The notes: a model not told the origin generated them from the sequence alone. Positions 51,625 through 59,113 are shown, counted from the first letter of the stretch. The stretch is DNA of 64,000 bases from Alkalicoccobacillus murimartini (GCF_030813245.1 NZ_JAUSUA010000001.1:372001-436000), one strand, 5' to 3'. Program-made: numbers and translations.

Positions 51625-52602
51625 ATGAGTGCTGATGTCGTAACATTTGGGGAAACGATGGTACTGCTTGAAGCAGGTAGTAGCGGCCCACTTCGATATG
51701 TGAATACCTTCAACAAACGATTTGGTGGAGCAGAATCTAATGTAGCCATTGGTTTATCGAAGCTTGGACACCAATCATTATGGATGAGTAAGGTTGGACA
51801 AGACGAGTTTGGTGAATTTCTGATTCAAAAGATAAGAGGAGAAGGCGTGAATACTGACCATGTGACATCGTATTCAGGTGCACCTACAGGTTTGTACTTT
51901 AAGGAGATGCGTCGTCCAGGGGATCAAAGGGTGGCTTATTACCGTAGTGGTTCGGCAGCTAGTTTCTTTACTGAAACGGATTTAGATGAGGAGCAAATTG
52001 CTCAAACTAAAATTCTTCATCTAACGGGAATCACCGCATTGTTAAGTGAGTCTTGTCGAACAGCTATATTCAAGGCAATTGAAGTGGCAAAAGCACATAA
52101 TGTTCTCGTTTCCTTTGATCCAAATCTACGATACACATTAATGGGTCAGCTTGGTGAAGATGGAGCGCGTCAAGTGATTCGTGACATCGCTGCAAAAGCA
52201 GACCTAGTTATGCCAGGACTTGATGAAGCTGAGTGGTTATATGGAACAAGCGATGAGACGGAGGTCGCTGATCTTCTGTTTGCAGAGGGTGTTCAAAAGG
52301 TTGTCATCAAAAATGGAGGAGAATACTCCTTTTATGCTGAGAATGGTGGGGCGCAAGGACGTGTACCAAGCTTTGAAGTAAAACAGATTGTTGACGCCAT
52401 TGGTGCAGGAGATGGTTTTGCTGCCGGCGTTTTATCTGGTTTATTAGATAAAAAAAGCTTGGAGGAATCCGTACATTTCGCTGCAGCAGTTGGAGCCCTT
52501 GTCATAAGCTCACCTGGTGATATCGAAGGATTACCTACACGAAGTGAAGTATTAACATATATTGAACAAAAAGAAGGCCATTCAGGAGGCGTTTTACGAT
52601 GA
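51625..52602 (+). CDS. kdgK: 2-keto-3-deoxygluconate kinase
   Basis: A 325-residue PfkB-family sugar kinase. FGGAESNVAIGLSKLGHQS is the N-terminal substrate region and VDAIGAGDGFAAGVLSGL the phosphate anion hole with catalytic D. It phosphorylates KDG to KDPG. The stop overlaps the aldolase start by four bases. Confidence 0.93.
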   Translation: MSADVVTFGETMVLLEAGSSGPLRYVNTFNKRFGGAESNVAIGLSKLGHQSLWMSKVGQDEFGEFLIQKIRGEGVNTDHVTSYSGAPTGLYFKEMRRPGDQRVAYYRSGSAASFFTETDLDEEQIAQTKILHLTGITALLSESCRTAIFKAIEVAKAHNVLVSFDPNLRYTLMGQLGEDGARQVIRDIAAKADLVMPGLDEAEWLYGTSDETEVADLLFAEGVQKVVIKNGGEYSFYAENGGAQGRVPSFEVKQIVDAIGAGDGFAAGVLSGLLDKKSLEESVHFAAAVGALVISSPGDIEGLPTRSEVLTYIEQKEGHSGGVLR

Positions 52603-53237
52603 GTAGATTTGATACATTAATTAGTTCAGGTGTGGTAGCTGTTATTCGCAAGCAGCCAAGAGAACACATCCTACCAATTGCAAAAGCATTGGTAAACGGT
52701 GGGGTTTCTGGACTTGAAGTAACGATGGATTCTGAGGATGCGCTTGGTGCAATTGCTGAGCTTCGTACTCATTTTGGTGAGGAAGTTGTTATTGGTGCAG
52801 GTACTGTATTAGATGCAGAACAAGCTGTAGCAGCGATCCAAGCTGGGGCAGAGTTTATCTTTGCTCCGATTTTAAACGAACCAACCATTCGTGCAGCAAA
52901 ACGTCACGGTAAAATTATGATTCCGGGCATTTTCACACCGACTGAAGCCCAGCAGGCAATTGAGTGGGGAGCAGATATGGTCAAAGCATTCCCATCAGAT
53001 GTACTAGGGCCTGCGTTTATCAAAGCTGTGAAAGCACCACTTTCTCATATCCAAATCATGCCTACTGGTGGAGTGAATCTTGATACCATCGATGAGTTCA
53101 TTAAGGCCGGTGCAACGGCTGTTGGAGCGGGTGGACCACTTGTACGCAAAGACTTGATCGAAGCGGGCGATTGGACAGGGCTTGAGCAACATGCTGCAGC
53201 CTTTGTTGGACAGGCTCAGAAGAGTTTAGGTAAATAA
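52599..53237 (+). CDS. kdgA: KDPG aldolase
   Basis: A 212-residue Entner-Doudoroff aldolase. VTMDSEDALGAI supplies the catalytic glutamate region and ADMVKAFPSDVLG the Schiff-base lysine. It splits KDPG into pyruvate and glyceraldehyde 3-phosphate, ending the pathway coded in this cluster. A terminator follows. Confidence 0.93.
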   Translation: MSRFDTLISSGVVAVIRKQPREHILPIAKALVNGGVSGLEVTMDSEDALGAIAELRTHFGEEVVIGAGTVLDAEQAVAAIQAGAEFIFAPILNEPTIRAAKRHGKIMIPGIFTPTEAQQAIEWGADMVKAFPSDVLGPAFIKAVKAPLSHIQIMPTGGVNLDTIDEFIKAGATAVGAGGPLVRKDLIEAGDWTGLEQHAAAFVGQAQKSLGK

Positions 53238-53251
53238 GTAATAGGATTAAT

Positions 53252-53293
53252 ATAACCTTCCGTTCAGTGAGATCTGAGCGGAAGGTTTTTTTG
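53252..53293 (+). terminator. Terminator of the uronate operon
   Basis: AACCTTCCG and CGGAAGGTT arms with a TCAG..CTGA inner pair are followed by seven T. Confidence 0.9.
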
Positions 53294-53395
53294 AGCAATG
53301 GGAGAGAAGGGGTGAATCAGAATTGTATAGGAGAAAAAGAAAGTCAACTCAAAGTATACCCTGATTGGTATACGAATTACCGTTACTCTCTAAAT

Positions 53396-53821
53396 CTAAT
53401 AAAAGACCTTTTTCTCCAGCACATTTAAAGCTTTTTCAATTTCCTCCAAATCCTCAGAGGAGGCTTGTTCCATTCTATTATTAAAAAGTAGCTCAACCTC
53501 GGCAAATATTCCTGACATCAGCCGATCGCCTTCCTCTGATAAAATAATCGTGTGCTTTCGACCATCTTGATTATCCATCACTTTTTTTATTAACTTCATA
53601 TCATGTAATTTTTTAAGTTCTCGGCTCGTATTTGGTAGGGAGATATGTTGGCAATCACTAATTTCGCTTGGGTTCACTGGTTGGGAGACGAATACATATT
53701 CCATAATTCCATATTGTACTGGTGTAAGGGAACGGTTACGAACATCCTTCGTTAGTTCATGAGTTACTTCATGAACGGATGCTGTGAATGTAATAAATCG
53801 TTTAAATAGAGTACTTTTCAC
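53396..53821 (-). CDS. MarR-family regulator
   Basis: A 141-residue MarR regulator. The winged helix includes LTPVQYGIMEYVFV and DCQHISLPNTSRELKKLHD, then LIKKVMDNQDGRKHTIILSE for the wing. GAGGTG is five bases before the GTG at 53821; a GTG three codons upstream overlaps that site. It is divergent from a quinone-reductase gene with two matching palindromes between them, the usual layout of a redox- or drug-responsive repressor and its target. Confidence 0.85.
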   Translation of the reverse strand: MKSTLFKRFITFTASVHEVTHELTKDVRNRSLTPVQYGIMEYVFVSQPVNPSEISDCQHISLPNTSRELKKLHDMKLIKKVMDNQDGRKHTIILSEEGDRLMSGIFAEVELLFNNRMEQASSEDLEEIEKALNVLEKKVFY

Positions 53822-53866
53822 AAAAATCACCTCTAAAATAATGTATCAAAATAATTATCAAAAAAC

Positions 53867-53884
53867 AATTATCAATTGACAACT
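53867..53884. promoter_or_regulatory. MarR-type operator 1
   Basis: AATTATCA-AT-TGACAACT is an imperfect palindrome overlapping the -35 of the plus-strand promoter and, probably, the -35 of the MarR gene. Confidence 0.62.
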
Positions 53885-53905
53885 AAAAGGGGTGTGATAT
53901 ATGAT
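53876..53905 (+). promoter_or_regulatory. Promoter of the quinone-reductase-like gene
   Basis: A perfect TTGACA, an 18-base spacer and TATGAT lie between and within the two palindromes, so bound repressor would block it. Confidence 0.65.
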
Positions 53906-53907
53906 CT

Positions 53908-53925
53908 AGTTATCAAATGATAACT
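53908..53925. promoter_or_regulatory. MarR-type operator 2
   Basis: AGTTATCA-AA-TGATAACT has perfect 8-bp arms and covers the expected transcription start of the plus-strand gene. It closely matches operator 1. Confidence 0.7.
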
Positions 53926-53939
53926 AATTGAGGTGAGTC

Positions 53940-54527
53940 ATGAATCTATTAATTATATATACCCATCCAAATCACCAGAGCTTATCCTACTCTTTCTTAG
54001 AGAAAGTTCTTAAAGGTGCGGAGGAAAATTCAAACATTAATCGTGTTCAGGTTCTTGATTTATATGAGGAGCAATTTGATCCTATTTTACGTTTTAATGA
54101 AAAGAAAAGGCGCAGGGATATGCATAGAGATCCTAATCTTGAAGCGTATCGGCATCAGCTTCTATGGGCAGACAAAATCATGTTCATTTACCCCATATGG
54201 TGGGGACGTCCTCCTGCAATGCTATTAGGGTTTATTGATCAGATGTTTGCTTCAAATTTTGCATACAAAGATATAGGGAAGATACTACCGGAAGGTCTCC
54301 TGAAAGGAAAGTCAGTTGTATGTATTTCATCAATGAAAGGTCCTAAACACTATCCATTATTACTGTTGAATAATGCCCATAAAGCACTGATGAAAAAAGC
54401 ACTTTTTAGTTTTGTAGGAATTAAGAGAGTGAAATTTTTTGAGTTTGGTAATATGGAGGCACCCAATAAAGGTCATTCTAAGAAGCTAGAACTAATTTAT
54501 CAATATGTTAAAAGACTTGCAGTATAA
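53940..54527 (+). CDS. NAD(P)H-quinone oxidoreductase-like flavoprotein
   Basis: A 195-residue flavodoxin-fold protein of the NQO/MdaB/KefF group. LIIYTHPNHQSLSYSFLEKV is the FMN phosphate loop, and IMFIYPIWWGRPPAMLLGFI the family signature around the flavin. Such enzymes do two-electron reduction of quinones or nitro compounds. The divergent MarR protein and twin operators suggest induction by its substrates. A terminator follows. Confidence 0.87.
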   Translation: MNLLIIYTHPNHQSLSYSFLEKVLKGAEENSNINRVQVLDLYEEQFDPILRFNEKKRRRDMHRDPNLEAYRHQLLWADKIMFIYPIWWGRPPAMLLGFIDQMFASNFAYKDIGKILPEGLLKGKSVVCISSMKGPKHYPLLLLNNAHKALMKKALFSFVGIKRVKFFEFGNMEAPNKGHSKKLELIYQYVKRLAV

Positions 54528-54537
54528 GATTCATCTT

Positions 54538-54573
54538 CTAAAAAGGGAAGCCCAATAGGGGCTTCCCTTTTTA
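54538..54573. terminator. Terminator between the flavoprotein and lipoprotein genes
   Basis: AAAAGGGAAGCCC and GGGCTTCCCTTTTT arms with a five-base loop serve both convergent genes. Confidence 0.9.
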
Positions 54574-55473
54574 CTAATCATCATCAAATTCACTATGCAC
54601 TTCATCCGTTTCTAGATCAACCAGATAATGACCCAATGTTGCGGTATGGGTCGCTTGATCCTCACCTTCAGGCGTCACGGATTCTACAACTTGAACACGA
54701 TGATACCCGTCGTCATCTAGTCCATTATACATATATTGAATAACCATCTCATCTGAGTCATAGTCAACTTCGTCCATCACTAATGAAATAGCATTCCGCT
54801 CATCCTCTTCTGATTCATTCTCTGATTCAGCTTGTTCCGTTTCTTCTTCCACTTCCTCGATCTCCTCTTCAATCTCTTCCTCACGTGCTTCAGCTGCACT
54901 TATTAACTCTTGAACTTCTTGTTCCTGTTCATCGGTTATATCAGGCATTGTGAGAACGTCAGTGGACTGTTCAAGAAACGAGTCATCTGGAATTGATTCG
55001 GAATCATCAGGATCGTATAACGAGTAAAGGTTTTCAATTTCCTCGTCAATTTGATCAACATGATTTTCATACTCGTCTAGCCTTTGCATGTCTGCCTGAA
55101 CGTTACTTTCAATTAAATTGTAATGTGAGGTGTCCTCTAAATTTGAACGTTCCTCAAGAGCTGTATGCCAATCCTCTTCTACAATCGCCTCTGTAAAAGT
55201 GTCGGTAGATTGTGCCAAAGCAAGTAGGTCAAGTGCTTCATTAGTTGAATGTTCGGCATCCAATACAATTTGAAAATGGTCTATCGCTTCCGCGTATTCT
55301 TCATTTGATAAAGCTTGTTTCCCTTCATCTAGGGCTGATTCAATAAAGCGATCTCTTTCTTCAACCTCAGTGTCATTGGCTTGAGGAGCATCTTCAATTT
55401 GTAGGTCATCCGTTTCAGTCGAGCACCCACCTGCCAAAGCCAAGGCAGTGACCGCAAAAAAATACCTTTTCAT
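54574..55473 (-). CDS. Highly acidic lipoprotein with TPR-like region
   Basis: A 299-residue lipoprotein; the signal FFAVTALALAGGC ends with the lipobox AGGC. Residues about 40-100 look like tetratricopeptide helices (ALSNEEYAEAIDHFQIVLDA). A long E-rich coiled coil (EEEIEEEIEEVEEETEQAES) spans about residues 195-222, and the last 70 residues form a beta-rich domain with DSDEMVIQYMYNGLDDDGYH. The mature protein is strongly acidic, as expected outside the cell of an alkaliphile. Function unknown. Confidence 0.8.
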   Translation of the reverse strand: MKRYFFAVTALALAGGCSTETDDLQIEDAPQANDTEVEERDRFIESALDEGKQALSNEEYAEAIDHFQIVLDAEHSTNEALDLLALAQSTDTFTEAIVEEDWHTALEERSNLEDTSHYNLIESNVQADMQRLDEYENHVDQIDEEIENLYSLYDPDDSESIPDDSFLEQSTDVLTMPDITDEQEQEVQELISAAEAREEEIEEEIEEVEEETEQAESENESEEDERNAISLVMDEVDYDSDEMVIQYMYNGLDDDGYHRVQVVESVTPEGEDQATHTATLGHYLVDLETDEVHSEFDDD

Positions 55474-55636
55474 TTAAGGTTCCCTCCTAAAAACATTAAA
55501 TCCTTAAATAGGGTACGATGGAATAAGTTATATTTTTATGAACACCCAACCCAAATAGATTGAAACAATAAATTTAATTGAACCTTTTCGGGCTCTCGTT
55601 TGTATTAGGAGTAAAGAGATAAGGGAGAGTTGTCCA

Positions 55637-55802
55637 ATGCCATGGGGATATATGGAGTAGATTTATTGATTATCTTGCTTCACCAACAAAAGATCCTTTT
55701 GAATGTATGATCACTTCATCTGGCGCTTCCATGTTTGTTAGTATTGGGACAATTTTAGTACCTATAATTCTATTTGTTGCACAATACTTTTTCTTCATGT
55801 AA
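55637..55802 (+). pseudogene. Possible frameshifted small membrane protein
   Basis: AGGGAG precedes an ATG at 55637 that stops after seven codons. A different frame of the same stretch stays open to 55802 and codes for SRFIDYLASPTKDPFECM followed by a hydrophobic helix SIGTILVPIILFVAQYFFFM. One base gained or lost would join them. This may be a decayed gene or coincidence. The rest of 55474-55896 shows only a hairpin (GTAAGGG/CCCTTTAC, 55854-55876). Confidence 0.3.
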
Positions 55803-55896
55803 AGCAGAGAGTATTCACCGTTGCGTTAGATTACAGCTATATGTAAACTAGATGTAAGGGACATAAATCCCTTTACAAACATTAAGGGTGAAACAT

Positions 55897-55926
55897 ATGA
55901 AGAAATCAGATGAACAGGCCTTCTAA
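55897..55926 (+). CDS. Leader peptide of the chloramphenicol resistance gene
   Basis: A nine-residue peptide, MKKSDEQAF, with AAGGGTG before its ATG. Its stop lies in the first arm of a hairpin that hides the next ribosome binding site. A ribosome stalled by chloramphenicol on the leader would open the hairpin. The first residues resemble, from memory, the leader peptides of plasmid cat genes such as that of pC194. Confidence 0.75.
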   Translation: MKKSDEQAF

Positions 55927-55949
55927 AATAGATTAATTATTTTAGGAGG
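55919..55949 (+). promoter_or_regulatory. Translation-attenuation hairpin of cat
   Basis: CCTTCTAAAATA (55919-55930) pairs with TATTTTAGGAGG (55938-55949) over 12 bp with one G-U pair and a seven-base loop. The second arm contains AGGAGG, the ribosome binding site of the resistance gene, so the hairpin would keep translation off until the leader ribosome stalls. Confidence 0.82.
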
Positions 55950-55957
55950 CGGTTATG

Positions 55958-56605
55958 ATGAAGTTTATAAAAATAGATCGAAGTGCTTGGAATCGCGAAC
56001 AGTATTTTACACATTATCTAAAGCAACAAACTAGTTTTAGTTTGACATGTGATATTGATGTTCAAAAAATTCTACAAATACTTAAGAAAAAAAGAATGAG
56101 GTTCTACCCAGCTTTTATTTATATGGTAACTCAGATTGTGAATGGTGATGAAGTTTTTAGAACGTGTTTTAATGAAAATAAAGAATTAGGCTATTGGGAG
56201 CAAATGATACCTAGTTATACAATTTTTGATAACGAATCAAAAATGTTTTCAAGTATTTGGACAGAAACTACTAGTGATTTTGCAACGTTTCACAAACAAT
56301 ATGAACTAGATGTCCAAAAGTGGAACGGAACAGAAGAATTATTTCCAAAGATGCCTGTGCCACCGAATACTTTTCCAATATCAATGCTGCCCTGGAGCCA
56401 CTTCACAGCATTTAACCTAAATATCAATCAAATGGATGATTTTCTTTTACCTATTATCACAGCAGGTAAATACATTGAGAAATATGGTGTGCTCACTCTA
56501 CCAGTTACGATACAAGCGCATCATGCAGTGTGTGATGGGTACCACGCAACGACTTTTATGAATAAACTTCAATTTCTTGCAGATCAGTGTGAAAATTGGG
56601 TGTAA
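55958..56605 (+). CDS. cat: Type A chloramphenicol O-acetyltransferase
   Basis: A 215-residue acetyltransferase that inactivates chloramphenicol. The catalytic histidine lies in the signature QAHHAVCDGYHATTFMNKLQ near residues 187-206; FYPAFIYMVTQIVN and FNLNINQMDDFLLPIITAGK are other CAT blocks, and PWSHFTAFNLN carries the active-site serine region. Two ATGs stand in tandem at 55955 and 55958; the second is eight bases from AGGAGG. The enzyme resembles Gram-positive plasmid CAT proteins but is here on an apparently chromosomal stretch. No transposase or plasmid gene is nearby. Confidence 0.93.
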   Translation: MKFIKIDRSAWNREQYFTHYLKQQTSFSLTCDIDVQKILQILKKKRMRFYPAFIYMVTQIVNGDEVFRTCFNENKELGYWEQMIPSYTIFDNESKMFSSIWTETTSDFATFHKQYELDVQKWNGTEELFPKMPVPPNTFPISMLPWSHFTAFNLNINQMDDFLLPIITAGKYIEKYGVLTLPVTIQAHHAVCDGYHATTFMNKLQFLADQCENWV

Positions 56606-56607
56606 AA

Positions 56608-56637
56608 AAAGAAGCTGTCCTTTCAGGGCAGCTTCTA
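56608..56637 (+). terminator. Terminator of cat
   Basis: AGAAGCTGTCCT and AGGGCAGCTTCT arms with a short loop follow the stop codon. No long T run is seen. Confidence 0.65.
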
Positions 56638-56660
56638 CTACTTAAATCGTGGAATGATCA

Positions 56661-56894
56661 TTATTTATCACAAGAATCTTCTTCCTCTTCACGTTCTTTA
56701 CATTTCTTGTGTTTGTCGCATTTATCTTTGTCTCTGTCTTCATCTTTATGCTTATCGCATTTATCTTTATCCTCATGTTTGTCCTCTTCTTTTTCCTTAT
56801 CACACGTACACTTTTTCTTGTCCATTTCCTTGTCATGCTTATCTTTTTCATTTTTATTATTTGGCTTACCAAACATAATATGATCCCAGATCAA
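56661..56894 (-). CDS. Small Cys/Asp/Lys-rich repetitive protein
   Basis: A 77-residue protein beginning MIWDHIMFGKPNNKNEKDKH and then nearly all D, E, K, H and C. KKKCTCDKEKEE is followed by two near-identical DKDKCDKHK units and a final KKCKE and DSCDK. AAAGGAGG lies seven bases before the TTG at 56894; an ATG upstream is in frame but has no site. Seven cysteines and several histidines regularly spaced in charged sequence suggest metal binding. I recognise no family. Confidence 0.62.
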   Translation of the reverse strand: MIWDHIMFGKPNNKNEKDKHDKEMDKKKCTCDKEKEEDKHEDKDKCDKHKDEDRDKDKCDKHKKCKEREEEEDSCDK

Positions 56895-57025
56895 AGCTTT
56901 CCCTCCTTTACGATAAAACTTTGTTACTCTACATCCTATGAAATTGGCGGTTGAATGATTGGGGAGACATACTGGTTGAAGGAAGTGGATGGATTTTTGA
57001 GTAAGGTCAACACATTTCAAAAACT

Positions 57026-57058
57026 AAAAAAGACATCTCAAATTTGAGATATCTCTTT
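57026..57058. terminator. Terminator of the VOC gene
   Basis: AAAGACATCTCAAATTTGAGATATCTCTTT forms a hairpin at the end of the minus-strand VOC gene, with A and T runs outside. Confidence 0.75.
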
Positions 57059-57715
57059 AAATAAAACTTCATTCACTTGATAAAATGTAAACTGACCAAT
57101 ATTTTCTACTATCACATGTACAGGAAAGAAAGCCGCTGGTTTATCTGAAAAAAACCATATTCTTTTGTTCTTAACTACAATAAAAAGACCTTCTACATCT
57201 CCAAGTGGAGCAAAATATTCGCTACCAGGACGAGCTTCTTTCAAACCTTTACTCAATATCTTCTGAACCATAGGTTGCACTTGATTCGTAACGATTCCTA
57301 TTTCACTAATATTCATAATTAGCTTTGAGTTAAAAGGTAAGTGACCATCAGGAATTTGGTCATCATGTCTCGCAATAAGTTCTACAATATTACCAGCTGG
57401 ATCTGTGAAATAAATAGCATGTGCATTCCAGTTTTCAAAAAATACCTCATCCTCTCCATAATGGGTGTTGAGCGTAATGATAGAGTTGAGCCAAGCTTTT
57501 GCTTCTTTCATAAGATTTTGAGGTATATTCATTGCAAAGTGATAAAATGGCTCAACGGGATCTTCCGTTTTCTTAAAAACTAGGAGGGATGCACCTATTT
57601 GCACAGAAAAAGAATGAGCTTCATCATGAACCAAATCGAAATCTAATGTATGATGATAAAAATTTTTCATTTCGTTTAAATGATTGGTTAATAAAGTTAG
57701 TGTTTGTATCTTCAT
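57038..57715 (-). CDS. VOC/glyoxalase-family protein
   Basis: A 225-residue protein with two VOC modules, as in extradiol dioxygenases. TLLTNHLNEMKNFYHHTLDF opens the first, and HAIYFTDPAGNIVELIAR carries a metal-ligand glutamate. The second module is less typical and ends FPVHVIVENIGQFTFYQVNE. Substrate unknown. Confidence 0.8.
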   Translation of the reverse strand: MKIQTLTLLTNHLNEMKNFYHHTLDFDLVHDEAHSFSVQIGASLLVFKKTEDPVEPFYHFAMNIPQNLMKEAKAWLNSIITLNTHYGEDEVFFENWNAHAIYFTDPAGNIVELIARHDDQIPDGHLPFNSKLIMNISEIGIVTNQVQPMVQKILSKGLKEARPGSEYFAPLGDVEGLFIVVKNKRIWFFSDKPAAFFPVHVIVENIGQFTFYQVNEVLFKEISQI

Positions 57716-57837
57716 ATGATGATCTCCTCAAATCGTTATTTGATTCATATCATCATTATAAGTTTGCCACTTTACTATGGAACCGGTCATTCGATTGTTT
57801 TGGTCTACATCTTTTGAATGAGACAAGAAGAGTACAT

Positions 57838-58398
57838 TCAACGATACTGATGATGAATAGGATTAAATAATGAATCGTTTGTTTGTCGAACAACAGAAAA
57901 ATGGTCCACATTATAGTGTCCATGAAGTGTTGCATTATGGTGAGCAATGATCTGTTCAGCTGTTAGAACCGCAGAGTCCTGTGTAGAATGACCATCTCCA
58001 ACCAGCGTGACATCAAAACCGTGTACAGTTGCTGTACGTACAGCTGTATCAATACAATGCTCCGTTTTACAGCCCATTATAACGAGATGATCAATGGTAT
58101 GTTCCTTTAGAGTAGATAGTAAATTCGTATTATAAAAAGAGTTGGTTGCTTCTTTATCGATGAACACTGCATTTTTATTAGGTAATTGGATATCTTTATG
58201 AACGTGAAACCCTGCGCCCTCACCATTCGCTACTTCTTTGTCTCGCACAAAAACGATTAAATCAGCTGCATCTATTGCTTGTTGAATCACAAGGTTAATA
58301 TTCATGAGTAATCGTTTTTTCTTAAATACTTGTGACTCCTCGTGATTTCCATCAATTAATTCCTGCTGTGCATCAATAATAACTAAAGCCTGTTTCAT
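57838..58398 (-). CDS. Isochorismatase-family cysteine hydrolase
   Basis: A 186-residue hydrolase. LVIIDAQQELIDG gives the catalytic aspartate, the loop near residue 80 (FIDKEATNSFYNTNL) the lysine, and MGCKTEHCIDTAVRTA the nucleophilic cysteine. The family includes nicotinamidases and isochorismatases; without the metal-binding D-x-H of nicotinamidase, the substrate remains open. Confidence 0.87.
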   Translation of the reverse strand: MKQALVIIDAQQELIDGNHEESQVFKKKRLLMNINLVIQQAIDAADLIVFVRDKEVANGEGAGFHVHKDIQLPNKNAVFIDKEATNSFYNTNLLSTLKEHTIDHLVIMGCKTEHCIDTAVRTATVHGFDVTLVGDGHSTQDSAVLTAEQIIAHHNATLHGHYNVDHFSVVRQTNDSLFNPIHHQYR

Positions 58399-58505
58399 TT
58401 TCTTCCTCCTCGAATTCTAAAAAAATGAATGAAATAAATCAAGATCTTTAATGGAAAATGTAGTAATATAAATGAAGATTGAGATTATTTATACAGTTAG
58501 TATAC

Positions 58506-58701
58506 GCCTCTGTAGCTCTAGAAGGGAAGAGCGCCGGAAAACAATTGTGCAGCCGGGTCGCAAGGTAAGGGTTTCAGAAGCACCGAAAAGCAAATGAGCT
58601 GAGGCAGGTGAAATTCCTAGCCGGTGAAAGTCCGTAGGGAAGCGTGTTCCCCCTAGCCTATGCTTACGAGAGGAGTGCGGGTTCGAATCCCGCCGGAGGC
58701 A
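58506..58701 (+). ncRNA. tRNA-like RNA with a large insert in place of the anticodon arm
   Basis: The ends form a 7-bp acceptor stem (GCCTCTG 58506-58512 with CGGAGGC 58694-58700, one G-U), discriminator A. A D arm (GCTC, ten-base loop, GAGC; 58515-58532) and a perfect T arm (GCGGG-TTCGAAT-CCCGC; 58677-58693) follow tRNA rules. Between them are 143 bases that do not make a normal anticodon arm. Possible helices are CCGG/CCGG (58534-58556), a long-range GTAAG/CTTAC (58565-58569 with 58663-58667), GGCAGG/CCTaGCC, CGG/CCG around TGAAAGT, and TAGGGAA/TTCCCcCTA. No CCA is encoded. It is not a tmRNA and lacks group I core motifs. Confidence 0.65.
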
Positions 58702-58710
58702 TTTACTGAA

Positions 58711-58745
58711 GTGGAACGAAGAGGTAGTGTTCGTTCCTTTTTTTG
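58711..58745 (+). terminator. Terminator of the tRNA-like RNA
   Basis: GGAACGAA and TTCGTTCC arms are followed by seven T, ten bases after the T arm's partner strand ends. This marks the RNA as its own transcription unit. Confidence 0.88.
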
Positions 58746-58759
58746 TTGTATAGTTTAGA

Positions 58760-59076
58760 GTGAAACGATAGAAGGTCGAATTGGAGCGATAGAGCTGAAA
58801 GTGAAGCGATAGAAGTCCGAATTGGAGCGATGGAGCTGAAAGTGAAACGATAGAAGGTCAGATTGAAACGATGGAGCTGAAAGTGAAACGATAGAAGGCC
58901 GAATTGGAGCGATGGAGCTGAAAGTGAAACGATAGAAGGCCAGATTGAAACGATAGAGCTGAAAGTGAAACGATAGAAGGCCAGATTGAAACGATGGAGC
59001 TGAAAGTGAAACGATAGAAGATCAGATTGAAACGATGGAGCCAGAAGTGAAACGAAACGATAGAAGACCAGATTTA
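58760..59076. repeat. 41-bp tandem repeat, about 7.7 units
   Basis: Units starting at 58760, 58801, 58842, 58883, 58924, 58965 and 59006 are each exactly 41 bases, with a partial eighth from 59047. Each unit is two related halves of about 20-21 bases that share GA(A/G)(A/G)CGAT(A/G)GA. Units differ at a few positions. There are no stop-free protein readings with signals, and no spacers as in CRISPR. Confidence 0.92.
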
Positions 59077-59113
59077 GAGTAATCTACATGATCTTGTTCA
59101 AGCAGGAGGAGTT

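Noticed and set aside
56596-56883. Plus-strand frames of 74-95 codons opposite the Cys-rich gene
   Set aside because: Their Leu/Ser/Phe-rich low complexity is the complement of the D/K/E codons of the minus-strand gene, and they have no ribosome binding site.
58506-58701. The tRNA-like RNA as a tmRNA or as a tRNA with a normal group I intron
   Set aside because: tmRNA has no D stem and carries a tag reading frame, not seen here. The insert lacks the paired GACT/AGTC core of group I introns and is too short for one.
58760-59076. The tandem array as a CRISPR array
   Set aside because: Units are contiguous with no unique spacers, and there are no cas genes in the window.
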